From: Artemisia argyi | Lineage: Eukaryota; Streptophyta; Magnoliopsida; Asterales; Asteraceae | Assembly: GCA_030686995.1 (NCBI GenBank) | Contig: CM060687.1 | Coordinates: forward strand, 172,837,090-172,901,089 | DNA: 64,000 bases | Direction: 5' to 3' | Shown: positions 33,147 through 44,746 of the stretch, piece after piece | Layout: each line of letters starts with the position of its first letter | Numbering within the stretch: the first letter of the stretch is position 1 | Translations under genes and position numbers: made by a program | The notes under the pieces: generated by a model | Database searches by the model: none | Seen by the model: only the letters and a program-made list of their open reading frames with translations | Told to the model about the DNA's origin: nothing

Positions 33147-33494
33147 AACGTACTGTTCACCTTAAATAATGACTTTTTAGAAGAGAAAATGCTGAAAAAT
33201 AAGGTACTTTTGATCAAATAACTTCACCAATACTTAGAAAACCTTAACTTTATGAGATGTAACTACCAAAAAACTAGTTTTCCAATATCAAAGAAGCTAT
33301 AAAACCTAAAAAAACCTTAAAAAATCACAACTTTATGCAACAACTAAGCTTCAAATCACTATATCAACCTTGAAACTTGTCCAAGCTTCAAGATTTGAGT
33401 GAAAGAAACAAAGAAAAATGCAAAAAGATGAAGAATAAGTACCAAATCCCCACGTAACCAAAAGAAATACACTTCAAACTTCTAGTAGGCGAAT

Positions 33495-33502
33495 GATACC
33501 AC
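33495..33502 (-). other. Element B primer-binding site (tRNA-iMet type)
   Basis: On the minus strand TGGTATCA begins one base after the 5' LTR end (AGTGGTATCATTC). It matches the common start of plant copia primer-binding sites. C has the same site at 43702. Confidence 0.8.
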
Positions 33503-33503
33503 T

Positions 33504-33847
33504 TGTTAGGTCACCATTTAGTAAACACAAGTATGATATAAAGAGAAATGAGATGAGAAATAGACTTGGTTGATTATAAGATAATAAGAAAGATAAAAGT
33601 GCAAGAGTTTCCTTAAGGTAATCTAATAACCAACAACATAAAATGTAACATGAGCTTACTATTTATAAGGGAGGAGCTAGGGCAACACACCCTTCCTCCC
33701 TTATCCTTTTAACGTGGGCTTTTAAGGCCTCTTGGGCTTTTACATATTGCCCATTAACTTAAACAATAATAAGAAATAATACTTAAGCAACCTATTACAA
33801 AATGTAATGACCGAGACTTGACTAAATACTAAAGTATGATCCCAACA
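33504..33847 (-). repeat. Element B 5' LTR (344 bp) with promoter
   Basis: It is identical to 15782-16125 as far as I can see. A TATAAATA box lies at 33660-33667 on the minus strand. The flank TTATA at 33848-33852 completes the target duplication. Confidence 0.95.
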
Positions 33848-35846
33848 TTATATCAAAAAGTTCTTGTTGAATTCTCCCCGTAAGACTCAAAAGGCATATT
33901 TTAATCAAAAGATTGTCAAAAGTATCATCTTATATGCTATATTTGAGGGGGAGAAAAAGTGAATGTGATTAAAATATGAAAGTTCAAAGTTGCTTAGAAG
34001 TCAAATCTCATGCGAGCTAGACTCAGATTCACCCAAGAATTGACGAAACATAAAAGTTAGTAATCTCGAAAAAACTTATCCTCGACGGGTAATAACATCA
34101 AGTTAGTTACTAGAGCTAGTTGTCACCTAAAAGCTGACAATGGAATTCTCTAACTAGCCACGTAAGCGTGTCTCAAAAAGGATTTGTCTTAGTAGAAATG
34201 TACCGTTTCGAGAAACTTTCTGTGGACTTGACCAGGCCAGGTAATAACTTCAAGCTAGTATAACTAGTGATGTAAGCGTGTCTCGAATCGGTCTTGTTCA
34301 CTGAAAGTGGATCAATTCAAAAAGTGCTTGCTCCTCCCGCATGTGTAAATTTATTAAATACTTATGAGCACATGTGAAGGGGGAGTCCTTCATAAGAAAA
34401 CACAAAACTCTCAAAGTGTTAAACAAAATGTTTGATACTCACAAACACTTTGAGAGATTTTCACAAAAGGTTTCAATGGCAATTATAGGATAATCATGGA
34501 GTTATAAGGTGACCAAGGTTAGGAAAAACCGTCCTATGATCCGCCTAAGCCGGAGGGATCTACCCAAGGACATCACCATTAGTTAGAACTAGAAGTCCTT
34601 AGGTATGATATGAAAAAAGGAGTAAAGAATGAAAGGAGAAAGAAGGAGTTGAAGAATTAAAAAGAAAAGTAAAGAAAAGGGTGAAAAGAAATAGCCCTCC
34701 ACATGTTCAACCTTAGGGCAGACACCGGGTTCAATTCGTATGCTACTGGTTGTTGCTAAGGCAACACCGGTATTGAAGACAAAGTCGTCATGGACCCAGT
34801 GACGCAATGCACTAAACCTTCTAACCACTCAAATTCTCTTAAAAGAGATTGTTTCATTCTCATGGGGAACCGGTGTAATCTATTGACTTATCTCTTAGAG
34901 ATGGTTGATATTGAAGCAGGAGACCCCTCCCTAGTCTCCACATAGGAAACCTAAGTGTGCACTTATCGAGTCTAAAGCCATGAGATACATCAAAGATCTC
35001 TTAGGAACACTTAGTATTTCTACAACTGGTGTTCTACATCAATGGACACCAGCTGTAAATTATTGAGTCCTTCGCAGATCATTGCAATCTGCCAAGAACG
35101 TTTATGAGAGAATTTACAAATGTAATTCTCAATGATTGAACGGAAATCCTGCCAGGGTCAACATCAAGCAGCCCTGACAGCAGGTCACTTCGGTAACTCC
35201 TTGTGGGTTACGCTTAGTGTTTGCGGTGGTTTCTTAGTGGTCTACAGTCGTGGAGTGATCCCCAGCGACTCACCCAGTCATTGAGCTACTTAGTAGGTCT
35301 CGTAAGCTCCTTCGGGGGTATCTGACATGAGAACGGCCTTGATAAGGGTTAGAAGGAATCTTCACACTATGCTGTTGACGATCTCTAATTCCTTATCTGT
35401 AAGTACCAGATGTTTTATTGCTAACTGTCTACCTGCAGGGACACTTCATCTCCATGGCGACGGATTCCACATGCTCATACATGCATCTTGAAATCATCAA
35501 AAGCTCCCTCAAAGATCAATGCAATACAAAGTTCAAAAAAAGATTCTATGCCAGAAAGAAGAATCTACACAGTATAAAGACTAAAGATCAATGTGTATGT
35601 ATAAGTCAAAATTCAAAGATGTATGAGCATGTTGGAATGGCGGACTACCACCACAGACGCAGAAGTGATGAAAGGCAGACAACTTCATAACTTGATCACT
35701 ATCACAACAACAATGAACAAAGAACAAAGAACGATGAATGATTCTTATCTCATGATTTTTGAAAGACGTCTAAAGCTGTGAAAGTCAAAGATGAAGAAAT
35801 GTCAAAGACGTCAAGCAACCATGATGACCGACCCTTAGGGGGAGAT
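33848..35846 (+). other. Element A 3' noncoding region after the B insertion
   Basis: It is homologous to 16126-18404 of B. It contains GAGGGGGAG-like tracts near 33947 and 34378, the conserved CTCTCAAAGTGTT inverted repeat (34408-34456), and a second inverted repeat built on TGTATGAGCATGTTGGAAT (about 35467 and 35615). An antisense ORF lies at 34589-34828. The terminal purine tract TTAGGGGGAGAT at 35835-35846 directly precedes the LTR. A 90-codon sense ORF at 35418-35690 has no counterpart in B and I do not call it. Confidence 0.65.
34408..34456. repeat. Conserved 13-bp inverted repeat in the element A 3' region
   Basis: Arms 34408-34420 and 34444-34456 are identical to those of B (17522-17570), while the loop sequence differs. 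Confidence 0.75.
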
Positions 35847-36192
35847 TGTTGGGAATGAAGTTTTACTATTTTATCAAGTCTCGGTCATTTTTAATTACAC
35901 TAGGTTGCTTAGTTATTATTTACTTTCATTCACATTATGTATTAAGTTTACTAGGCTTATGTTATGTGGTCCATGGGCTCAAAGCCCACACGATTGTAAG
36001 AAGGGAATGAGTAGGAGTGTTGCCCTAGCTCCTTGCCTATAAATACCATGCTTAGGTCTCTTTGTAAACTTGGTTGGTTATTTGAAATCTAAAGGAAACT
36101 ATTGCTCTCATAATTCTCTCATTCTCATAATCACCCAAATCCTTATATCTATCTCATTCTTGCTTGTGTGTAATCAATATGAGTACCTAACA
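35847..36192 (+). repeat. Element A 3' LTR (346 bp)
   Basis: It begins TGTTGGGAATG and ends GAGTACCTAACA, related to but clearly diverged from the B and C LTRs. TATAAATA lies at 36038-36045. The following GAAAC (36193-36197) would be the right target duplication; the left one is outside the window. Confidence 0.88.
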
Positions 36193-38251
<2,059 letters not shown>

Positions 38252-39674
38252 TGATGAGGCGAAAAATGAACCATTTTTACGGGGTCATTTAAGCCCGAAA
38301 TTGAATTTATTTGATCAAATACTGCCCTAAATCGTTCCTTTTGTGATTTTAGGTACTTTGGGAGTGGATTCTGGAAAAGGAAGCATTTTGGACGTTATTG
38401 GAGCATAAAAGTGAAGAAAATGGCAAAGACTTAATTTTCCATGCTGGAAATAGTACCTGACGGCGTCAAGAAGGAAATAATGACGGGGTCAAGAGCAAAA
38501 TCCATGACGACCCAGAGAAAACCTGAAGGCGTCAAAAGAAGGGCGTCAAGAGTTATTTTGGTGACGGCCTGAAGATGGATTACACGTGACGGCGTCAAAC
38601 CCAGATCTAGGCAGTCCGAGAACTTTATTGGCAGCGAGATGACGGCGTCAGACATTTACTCTTGACGCCGTCACCTCACAAAATCTATATATACTTTTCT
38701 ATTTTTCATTCATAAGGGAGGAACTTGTGTGGAGAATACTAGGGTCGAACCTAATAAATCCTAGGTCGTTTGTAACAATATTTTCAAGGGTTTTCACCCC
38801 TTGAAACCTTTCATGTTCAATTAAGATAAGTCTTCTTTCAATTCATTCAAAATGTCTATGTGTTGTTTGAATATATCTTATGCTTGTCTTGATTATAACA
38901 TGCTAGGCTAGATCTTTCATGTGTTTGCTTAGATGTAATGAAACCTAGATGTTAATTATAGGTCGATTGCTTGTTTATAGTTGTAATGGATGAATAATTT
39001 CAATGTTAGGCTTAAGAAAACTGGCAGATCTCCATTGTGTAACTTGCTTGAACGTCTTAAGAAACATGAACCGATGTGTACTAGGTTTTTATGATTGTAT
39101 TTAATGCATGAGCGAATTCTAGTGATCCCATGTTAGGAGCTTCCTAGCCAGCTCGACATAGGAGTGAAGTAGGAGCTTATAGGATTGGGGAAGTAAGTAC
39201 GCCACCCCATGAATGGTATTAAGGAATACAATCCGTCATCCACGCAACTGTAACAAGTAATTAACCTGTAAAAGATATCTAGGGAGTAGTGAAATCTAAG
39301 TAAACACAATTCTCCCATATATTGCTCACACCACCAGTTAAATTAGTTCATTTTCATTTTTTGTTATTTTATTTTGATTGGATCTTTAGTTATTGGGTTA
39401 GTTGACTAGCAACTAATTCTGCCCCTCCTTCCAAATACTCGAGATTTTTACTTGCTTTTCATAAAATATAAAAATACAAAAAGAATCATCCCTCATCTCT
39501 AGACCTAGCTCTTAGGTTTTCTAATCCTAGCGACACTATTCCTAAGTTGAACGATCAATCCCCAGGTACTTGTCACTATACTATACTACAACGATCAGGT
39601 ACACTGCCTGCTGGGGGTTGTAAGCTTCTCGAGATCCCTCGAGAGGTAAAGCCTGGTGCAATTCCCACGCATCA
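38252..39674 (+). repeat. G3 5' LTR (about 1423 bp)
   Basis: It has TGATGAGGCG...CGCATCA ends and is homologous to the G1 LTR throughout. Its U3 holds intact and decayed TGACGNCGTCA motifs from about 38457. The last pair lies at 38640 and 38663 (23-bp spacing), followed by TATATATA at 38686-38693. Confidence 0.88.
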
Positions 39675-39680
39675 AGTTTT

Positions 39681-39699
39681 TGGCGCCGCAGCCTGGGGA
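39681..39699 (+). other. G3 primer-binding site (tRNA-Asp-like)
   Basis: TGGCGCCGCAGCCTGGGGA is identical to the G1 site and lies at the same distance from the LTR end. Confidence 0.75.
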
Positions 39700-39844
39700 A
39701 TAGTTATTGTCTAGGTTAGGATTTCTTTTTATTAGGTCTACTTTCTAGATTCCTTTCTAGTAAGATTTTATTTTTATTTTTAGGTTTTCTTTAGTCTATC
39801 TTATTTCTTCGTGTTTTTGTTCGTAATCTTTACCATCCAACATC

Positions 39845-41315
39845 ATGGAAGGTGGTAACATCTTTGAACCCATCAACCCGCCACAACAAGACCACCCACA
39901 AAACCCACCATTAGCTAACCAACCTCTTAGGCCCCGAACCTTAGGAGAGTACTCCCGACCTATCCACCAAGGCTATCGAAACACCATTGAGCTCACCCAA
40001 GGAGCCAATGTGTCTCCCTTGCGATCCAACACCATCCGGTTGGTGCAAAGTGGATGTGCATTCCATGGACTTCATTCCGAAGATCCAAATCAACATCTCA
40101 AGGACTTCCTTAAAATCGTACATTCTATAGACCTTGATGCTACAACTAGAGAGTCAACCCGATTACGCCTATTCCAATTCTCTCTACGTGATCAAGCTAG
40201 TCAATGGCTTGAACGTTTCCCCGCGGGATCCATTACCTCATGGTATGATCTCACCACTCGCTTCCTTGCCCAATTCTTCCCACCGGGGAAGACTGCGATG
40301 CTTAGAAATGACATTTTGATGTTTGAAGAACATCAGGATGAAACTTTCTATGAAGCATGGACTCGATACAAAGACCTACTCCGAAAAGTCCCTCATCATG
40401 GCATTGAACCATGGTTCCAGATTCAAATCTTTTTACGATAAAGTTAACTATCAAACGAGAAGGGCTATAGATTACGCAGCCAATGGCAGGCTAAACAGAC
40501 TTAGCGTTGATGAATGCTGGAAAGTTCTTGAGGGGTTAGCACAATACGAAGAAGAAGATTGGGAGGACCCGATGTTTTCAAGTAAGGGGAAACTTGATGA
40601 CATAAACGCTACCCAAAAACAATTATTGGGAAACATCGAGAAGCAGGTAAAAGAATTAATGAGAGCTGAAATGCCTGCTGCTGAAACCGCAAGGAGTCCT
40701 AATATACGTGTGAGTGCGATTAACAAACATAGTTTTCCTGAACGTTCACGACAAGAGGAGTTCAAAGGGATAATGGTAACCTTCATGAATAATCAGGAAA
40801 AACAAATTCGGCACTTAGAAGCACGCATGGAAAGCACTCGTAATGCTTTTATGGATTTAGCAAACAAATTCATATCAAGAATTAAGGAGAAGATTAAGGA
40901 AAAATCCGCACCAAGAAAAATCAAAAAAATCTTTGAAGTTCCAACTCCTTTGGTGTGTGACCAAGAGGATAATGAGAAATCCTTTTCAAGTGCTTCGCCG
41001 TCAATCACCCCCTACTTTGGTGAGCATCCTCAGGAGGAGAAGAACTCGCAATTTCATAACACCTTCGTTGGATGCTTGTAAACCACGCTCCCCAATTTGT
41101 TTAAGAGACGTTCCTTTGGTTTTAAACCTGGTGTGAAGAGGTTGCACCTCAAAAACACGACAGCTTTGAGACCCTCTATGGAACAATTCCTCTTTGTACC
41201 CACCGTTGACCAATGTAAAGGTTACAACTTAACTAAAACCTCACCCACCCCTTTTTACAACCACATCTCTCTCTGTGACAGTAATGAAATGTTTGACCAG
41301 GGTGGACGTTACTAA
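39845..41315 (+). pseudogene. G3 gag (Athila-type), broken
   Basis: The ATG at 39845 begins MEGGNIF. The retrotransposon Gag domain follows: LRDQASQWLERFPAGSI, TRFLAQFFPPGKTA, NDILMFEEHQDETFYEAWTR, LLRKVPHHGIEPW. Near 40432 an extra T in a T run shifts the frame and causes the stop at 40441. The next frame continues from about 40430 (FYDKVNYQTRRAIDYAANG). A TAA at 41079 is followed by further open sequence with the GFKPG motif to 41315. No zinc knuckle is visible. Confidence 0.87.
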
Positions 41316-41413
41316 CGGGATAGCTACTCATAGTTTTTTCTTATGTTTAGCTATTTACATTAGTGCAGGGACTGAATTTGGAAATACCACTTTTTGTTCT
41401 TGATACGGGCATC

Positions 41414-41447
41414 TGACGGCGACAGATCTTAACTCTTGACGCCGTCA
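41414..41447 (+). promoter_or_regulatory. Internal copy of the LTR promoter palindrome pair upstream of the G3 third ORF
   Basis: TGACGGCGACA at 41414 and TGACGCCGTCA at 41437 are spaced 23 bp, joined by a linker ending AACTCT and followed by CCTCGCTAT. The G3 LTR has the same pair with 23-bp spacing, linker ending TACTCT and then CCTCAC, right before its TATA box. The likeness suggests a second promoter for the downstream ORF. No convincing TATA box follows here. Confidence 0.6.
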
Positions 41448-41581
41448 CCTCGCTATCTCTGCAATAATTACCCAAATTCCATCACTTTCAACTCATACCC
41501 CACAAATCACACCCAAATTGGTGCTCCACCTCCGAGTCTCCATCATCCAATCCGACATCTTCCATGACAAATCTCCACTTG

Positions 41582-42013
41582 GTAAGTAGTTTTTCTTTAC
41601 TCTTTTTCGTTCAATTATCCTTAGGGCTTACCAATTTTGAAAACCCCCATCATCCGAAACCCTATCTTTGACCCATTTTTGATAAATCATAATGCCGTTC
41701 ATTAGATGTTTTGTAATCATGAGGTTACCATCGGATGATATTGTTCTACTCGAATCATGCGTTAATTGAGGAAAAACCTTTCACACCACGGATTTTTTTG
41801 ACCCCTCCCCCACCCATGTTTTCTGCATATAGGAGTGTTTGGGTCATGGATTTAGAGCTTGAAAATTGATTTTTCCCTCGTAATTGCATGGATGGATTTC
41901 TGCTGGGTCTGACGGCGTCAGGTTCTCCTTCCTGACGGCATCAAATGTGTCTGACAGCATGAACTTGTAAAATTCTCATTCTAATCATTTTCGTCCACTC
42001 TATCTTTTTCCAG
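41582..42013 (+). other. Putative 5'-UTR intron of the G3 third ORF
   Basis: CTTG|GTAAGTAG at 41582 is a strong donor. TATCTTTTTCCAG ending at 42013 is a strong pyrimidine-rich acceptor, four bases before the ATG at 42018. Length is 432 nt. TGACGGCGTCA and two decayed relatives lie inside at about 41909-41960. Splicing is predicted, not shown. Confidence 0.6.
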
Positions 42014-42017
42014 GAAA

Positions 42018-43322
42018 ATGAGCAAACGATCACGACAACACCGAGGCAGCTCGTCTAGGTCCCAACAAGTTAACTATGGGGAAATGGTCCACAGTTGGCA
42101 TGAGTTTAACAATGATGCCACTACAACTAAGTACGCGGAGTTTGTTTATCACCACATTGATGCTGGTACTGTGATTGATTGGGAGTTTCTGAGATCCCAG
42201 GGTTTAGAGGGTGAGTTCTTGGGGAGGATCCAAACCGATGGATTCACGGGTCCTCAATGTGAGAGATTGTTCAGGATGGGGGGGACTGCGTACAGTGAGT
42301 TGGTAAGGGAGTTCTTTGCGACTTTTCGCTTTGATTTGGCAGATGCCAAGACGTATATGGGGGCACCACTATTTACTTTAGGCTAGGGGGATATTTGATC
42401 ATGTTCGGTTACTGAGATTGGATGGAGGATAGGTTTGTACACTAGGGAGGAGGCTGTTGAGGGAGGGTTTATGCAGAGGTTATTGCATGGGGAAACTATG
42501 AGGAACGAGATGAGGTATGCCACTTTTTGGCCGAGTATTGGGAACAGAGTGTACACCTCGACTACTGGGGCGGCCTCAATAAAGGACCCCATGATCAGGT
42601 TAGCCCATAGGTGCATTACCTACAGCTTGTCGGGGTGTCATGGCACCACTCACCGTGTCACTGCTTCAGATCTTTTCTACCTGTACACCATGTTTTCAGC
42701 AAGTGTTTACTGTAACATCACATTTTGGGTAGCGAGCTATTTGAAGACTAGTGTGGGGGAGAGGGATATTGACAAGGTGTATGGGGGGATGTTCATGACC
42801 CGGTTGGCTCGATCTTATGTGCTACTTGTTCCCAAGATCATGGGGTACCTGAGCGACTGTGGGGCTTGTAAGGTGGTGAGGGCTAAATCCCTCAGGCAGA
42901 TGAGCATCGTTATGCAGCTAGGGGATGGGTCCTATACCTGGTACATGGCGGGAGGACCTGATGGTGTTGAGGATGATGATGATGATGAGGGAGCACCCCA
43001 GCAGCATCAGTTCAGGGATTATGAGGTTGGGTCTGCGGATTACTACCAACACATGAGTCGGGGAGACTGGAAGGCACACTAGGGGGCCTGGATGGGTCAG
43101 GTGGATGCATGGCGGACCACCACTGACCAGCACTTTGATTGGATGTATGATCATACCATCCGCCAGATGCAGCACCTCTCCACCCGTGATCAGATCGAGC
43201 CCCAGCTACAGATTGACCCATTCCCCGGTCGTGAGATGGACTACCCTCCCTACGGGTACACTGGCACCTCCCTCCTGGTTATGACTACCGTTATGGTCCC
43301 CCTCCCCAATGATTTGTCTTGA
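42018..43322 (+). pseudogene. G3 third ORF: ATHILA-type retrotransposon protein, broken
   Basis: From the ATG (MSKRSRQHRG) the frame shows the ATHILA/plant transposon-type domain (VREFFATFRFDLADAKTY, EIGWRIGLYTREEA, DLFYLYTMFSASVYCNITFW, TRLARSYVLL). It ends with an acidic tract (EDDDDDEGA) and a His/Pro-rich tail. In-frame stops are TAG at 42384, TGA at 42396 and TAG at 43080, with readable sequence continuing to TGA at 43320. Function of this family is not established. It occupies the position of an env-like ORF but shows no clear signal peptide. Confidence 0.8.
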
Positions 43323-43354
43323 TGTTTGAACAATTTATTCATGGTGATGTAATT

Positions 43355-43699
43355 TGTTGGGATCATACTTTTGTATTTAGTCAAGTCTCGGTCATTACAT
43401 TTTGTAATAGGTTGCTTTGGTATTTATTTCATTAAGTTTTATGTTACAAGGCTTAAGTGTTAAAGCCCTATGGGCCTTAAAGCCCACGTCTAAATGAAAG
43501 GAGGGAGGAAGGGAGTGTTGCCCTACTCCTCCTCCTATAAATACTAGACTTATGTAACCTTTTCATTTGTTGGTTATTTGATTATCTTAAGGAAACTCTT
43601 GCTCTTTCACTTTTCATATTGTCTCATAATCAACCATCTCTCTTTCTCATCTCATTTCTATCTATATCATACTTGTGTTTACAAAATGGTGACCTAACA
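43355..43699 (+). repeat. Element C 5' LTR (345 bp) with promoter
   Basis: It begins TGTTGGGATCATAC and ends GGTGACCTAACA, closely related to the B LTR. TATAAATA lies at 43536-43543. The tRNA-iMet-type PBS TGGTATCA follows at 43702-43709. Confidence 0.9.
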
Positions 43700-44746
43700 A
43701 GTGGTATCATTCGCCTAATAGAGATTGAAGTGGTGTTCTTGGTTCTAACGTGGGGTTTGGGTGCTTATTCTTCATCTTTTTGCATTTTTCTTTGTTTCTT
43801 TCACTCAAATCTTGAATCTTGGACAAGTTTCAAGGTTGATATAGTGATTTGAAGCTTAGTTTTTGCATAAAGTTGTGTTTTTTAAGGTTTTATAGCTTCT
43901 TTGATATTGGAAAACTAGTTTTTGGTAGCAAAATCTTCAATAGTTAGGGTTTTCTAAGTATTGGTGAAGTTATTTGATCAAAAGTACCTTATTTCTAAGC
44001 ATTTTTTCTTCAAAAATTTGAGATTTTTCAAGTTTCTGACCAGTTTACGCGTAACTAAAGTGAATAGTATGACTCAAAAGCTGTGAACAGTACCTTTTGT
44101 CCTTTCTACGCGTAATTCTTGGCCTAAAACCCTTTTCTTATGCGTAACTACGGTCAAAACCTTTTTCTTACGAGTAACTACGGTCAAAACCCTGTTCTTA
44201 CGTGTAACTTTGGTTTTCTATGCCTAAAACCTACGAGTAAGTCCATTTCTACGCGTAAGTTGTGATTCCTACGCTCAAGATTCTACGTGTAAGTTGTGAG
44301 TCCTACGCAGAAGTTGCCTCTACGCATAAACTTTACGCATAAGTCAATCTTACGCGTAAGGTTCAGTATCTACGCATAACTTTCATCAAAGGTCTTCTCC
44401 TTGTGTTATGGTGACTCAGTACTTCCCTAGCTTGGATAAGTTAGTGGAATACTTCGACTTCGGATATCTTTCAAGCTTGGATAAGTTTGGAAGATTTGTT
44501 TGGTTGTTTAAACCTTACGCATAAGTCTAAACTTACGCATAAGCCTAAGCTTACGCGTAAAAAGGAAACTTATGCCTAAACTCTGTGTTTACGCCTAAAA
44601 CTACTCTTCACGCATAACCTAAAAGTTTACAAGTAAGATTATAGTTACGCGTAAGAATTGAACTTACCCCAGGGATTTTGGACTTAATCAAAGGAACGTG
44701 CATTTCAATCTTCTACAAAGATCCATTTCTACACAAGTGTTCTAAG
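43700..44746 (+). other. Element C gag leader with TTACGCGTAA array
   Basis: This 1-kb noncoding leader is homologous to that of B. Some 20 TTACGCGTAA-type motifs cover 44045-44654. They are split by an island (about 44412-44490) with AGCTTGGATAAGTT at 44429-44442 and 44474-44487, both able to fold around a GGAT loop. In sense the variants read mostly ACGCAT (6) against ATGCGT (1). Confidence 0.8.

Larger units (their letters stand above)
32530..33503 (-). other. Element B gag leader with TTACGCGTAA array
   Basis: Nearly 1 kb of untranslated leader lies between the PBS and the gag ATG. About 18 TTACGCGTAA-type motifs cover 32623-33146. They are interrupted by a conserved island (32787-32877) holding two copies of AGCTTGGATAAGTT (sense), each able to form a short GGAT-loop hairpin. 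The PBS-proximal part is AT-rich and homologous to C. Confidence 0.75.
15782..33847 (-). mobile_element. Element B: 18-kb Sirevirus-like Ty1/copia element with identical LTRs
   Basis: Two 344-bp LTRs, identical by eye, enclose gag, pol and an intact 1435-aa third ORF on the minus strand. TTATA flanks both ends (15777-15781, 33848-33852). The 5' LTR (33504-33847) is followed by a tRNA-iMet-type PBS, and the 3' LTR (15782-16125) is preceded by a purine tract. Insertion was very recent, yet pol has two indels and a stop, and gag has an early stop. Either it was mobilised in trans, or damage came after insertion or from assembly. Confidence 0.95.
1..36192 (+). mobile_element. Element A: Sirevirus-like Ty1/copia retrotransposon, 5' part outside window, split by G1 and B
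   Basis: Its own sequence occupies 1-314, 6969-15781 and 33848-36192. Reading + strand it shows integrase, RT and RNase H, an encoded poly(A) tract, a leader intron, a degenerate third ORF, a 3' noncoding region, a purine tract and a 346-bp LTR (35847-36192). G1 and B interrupt it, each with its own LTRs and target duplications. Its coding regions carry several stops and frameshifts, so it is older than its inserts. It belongs to the same lineage as B and C but is a distinct family: its ORF3 intron carries a different palindrome. Lineage assignment rests on recalled protein families. Confidence 0.88.

Noticed and set aside
35418..35690. 90-codon sense ORF near the 3' LTR of element A
   Set aside because: The matching region of B has no comparable ORF, there is no known domain, and it overlaps a conserved inverted repeat that better explains the conservation.
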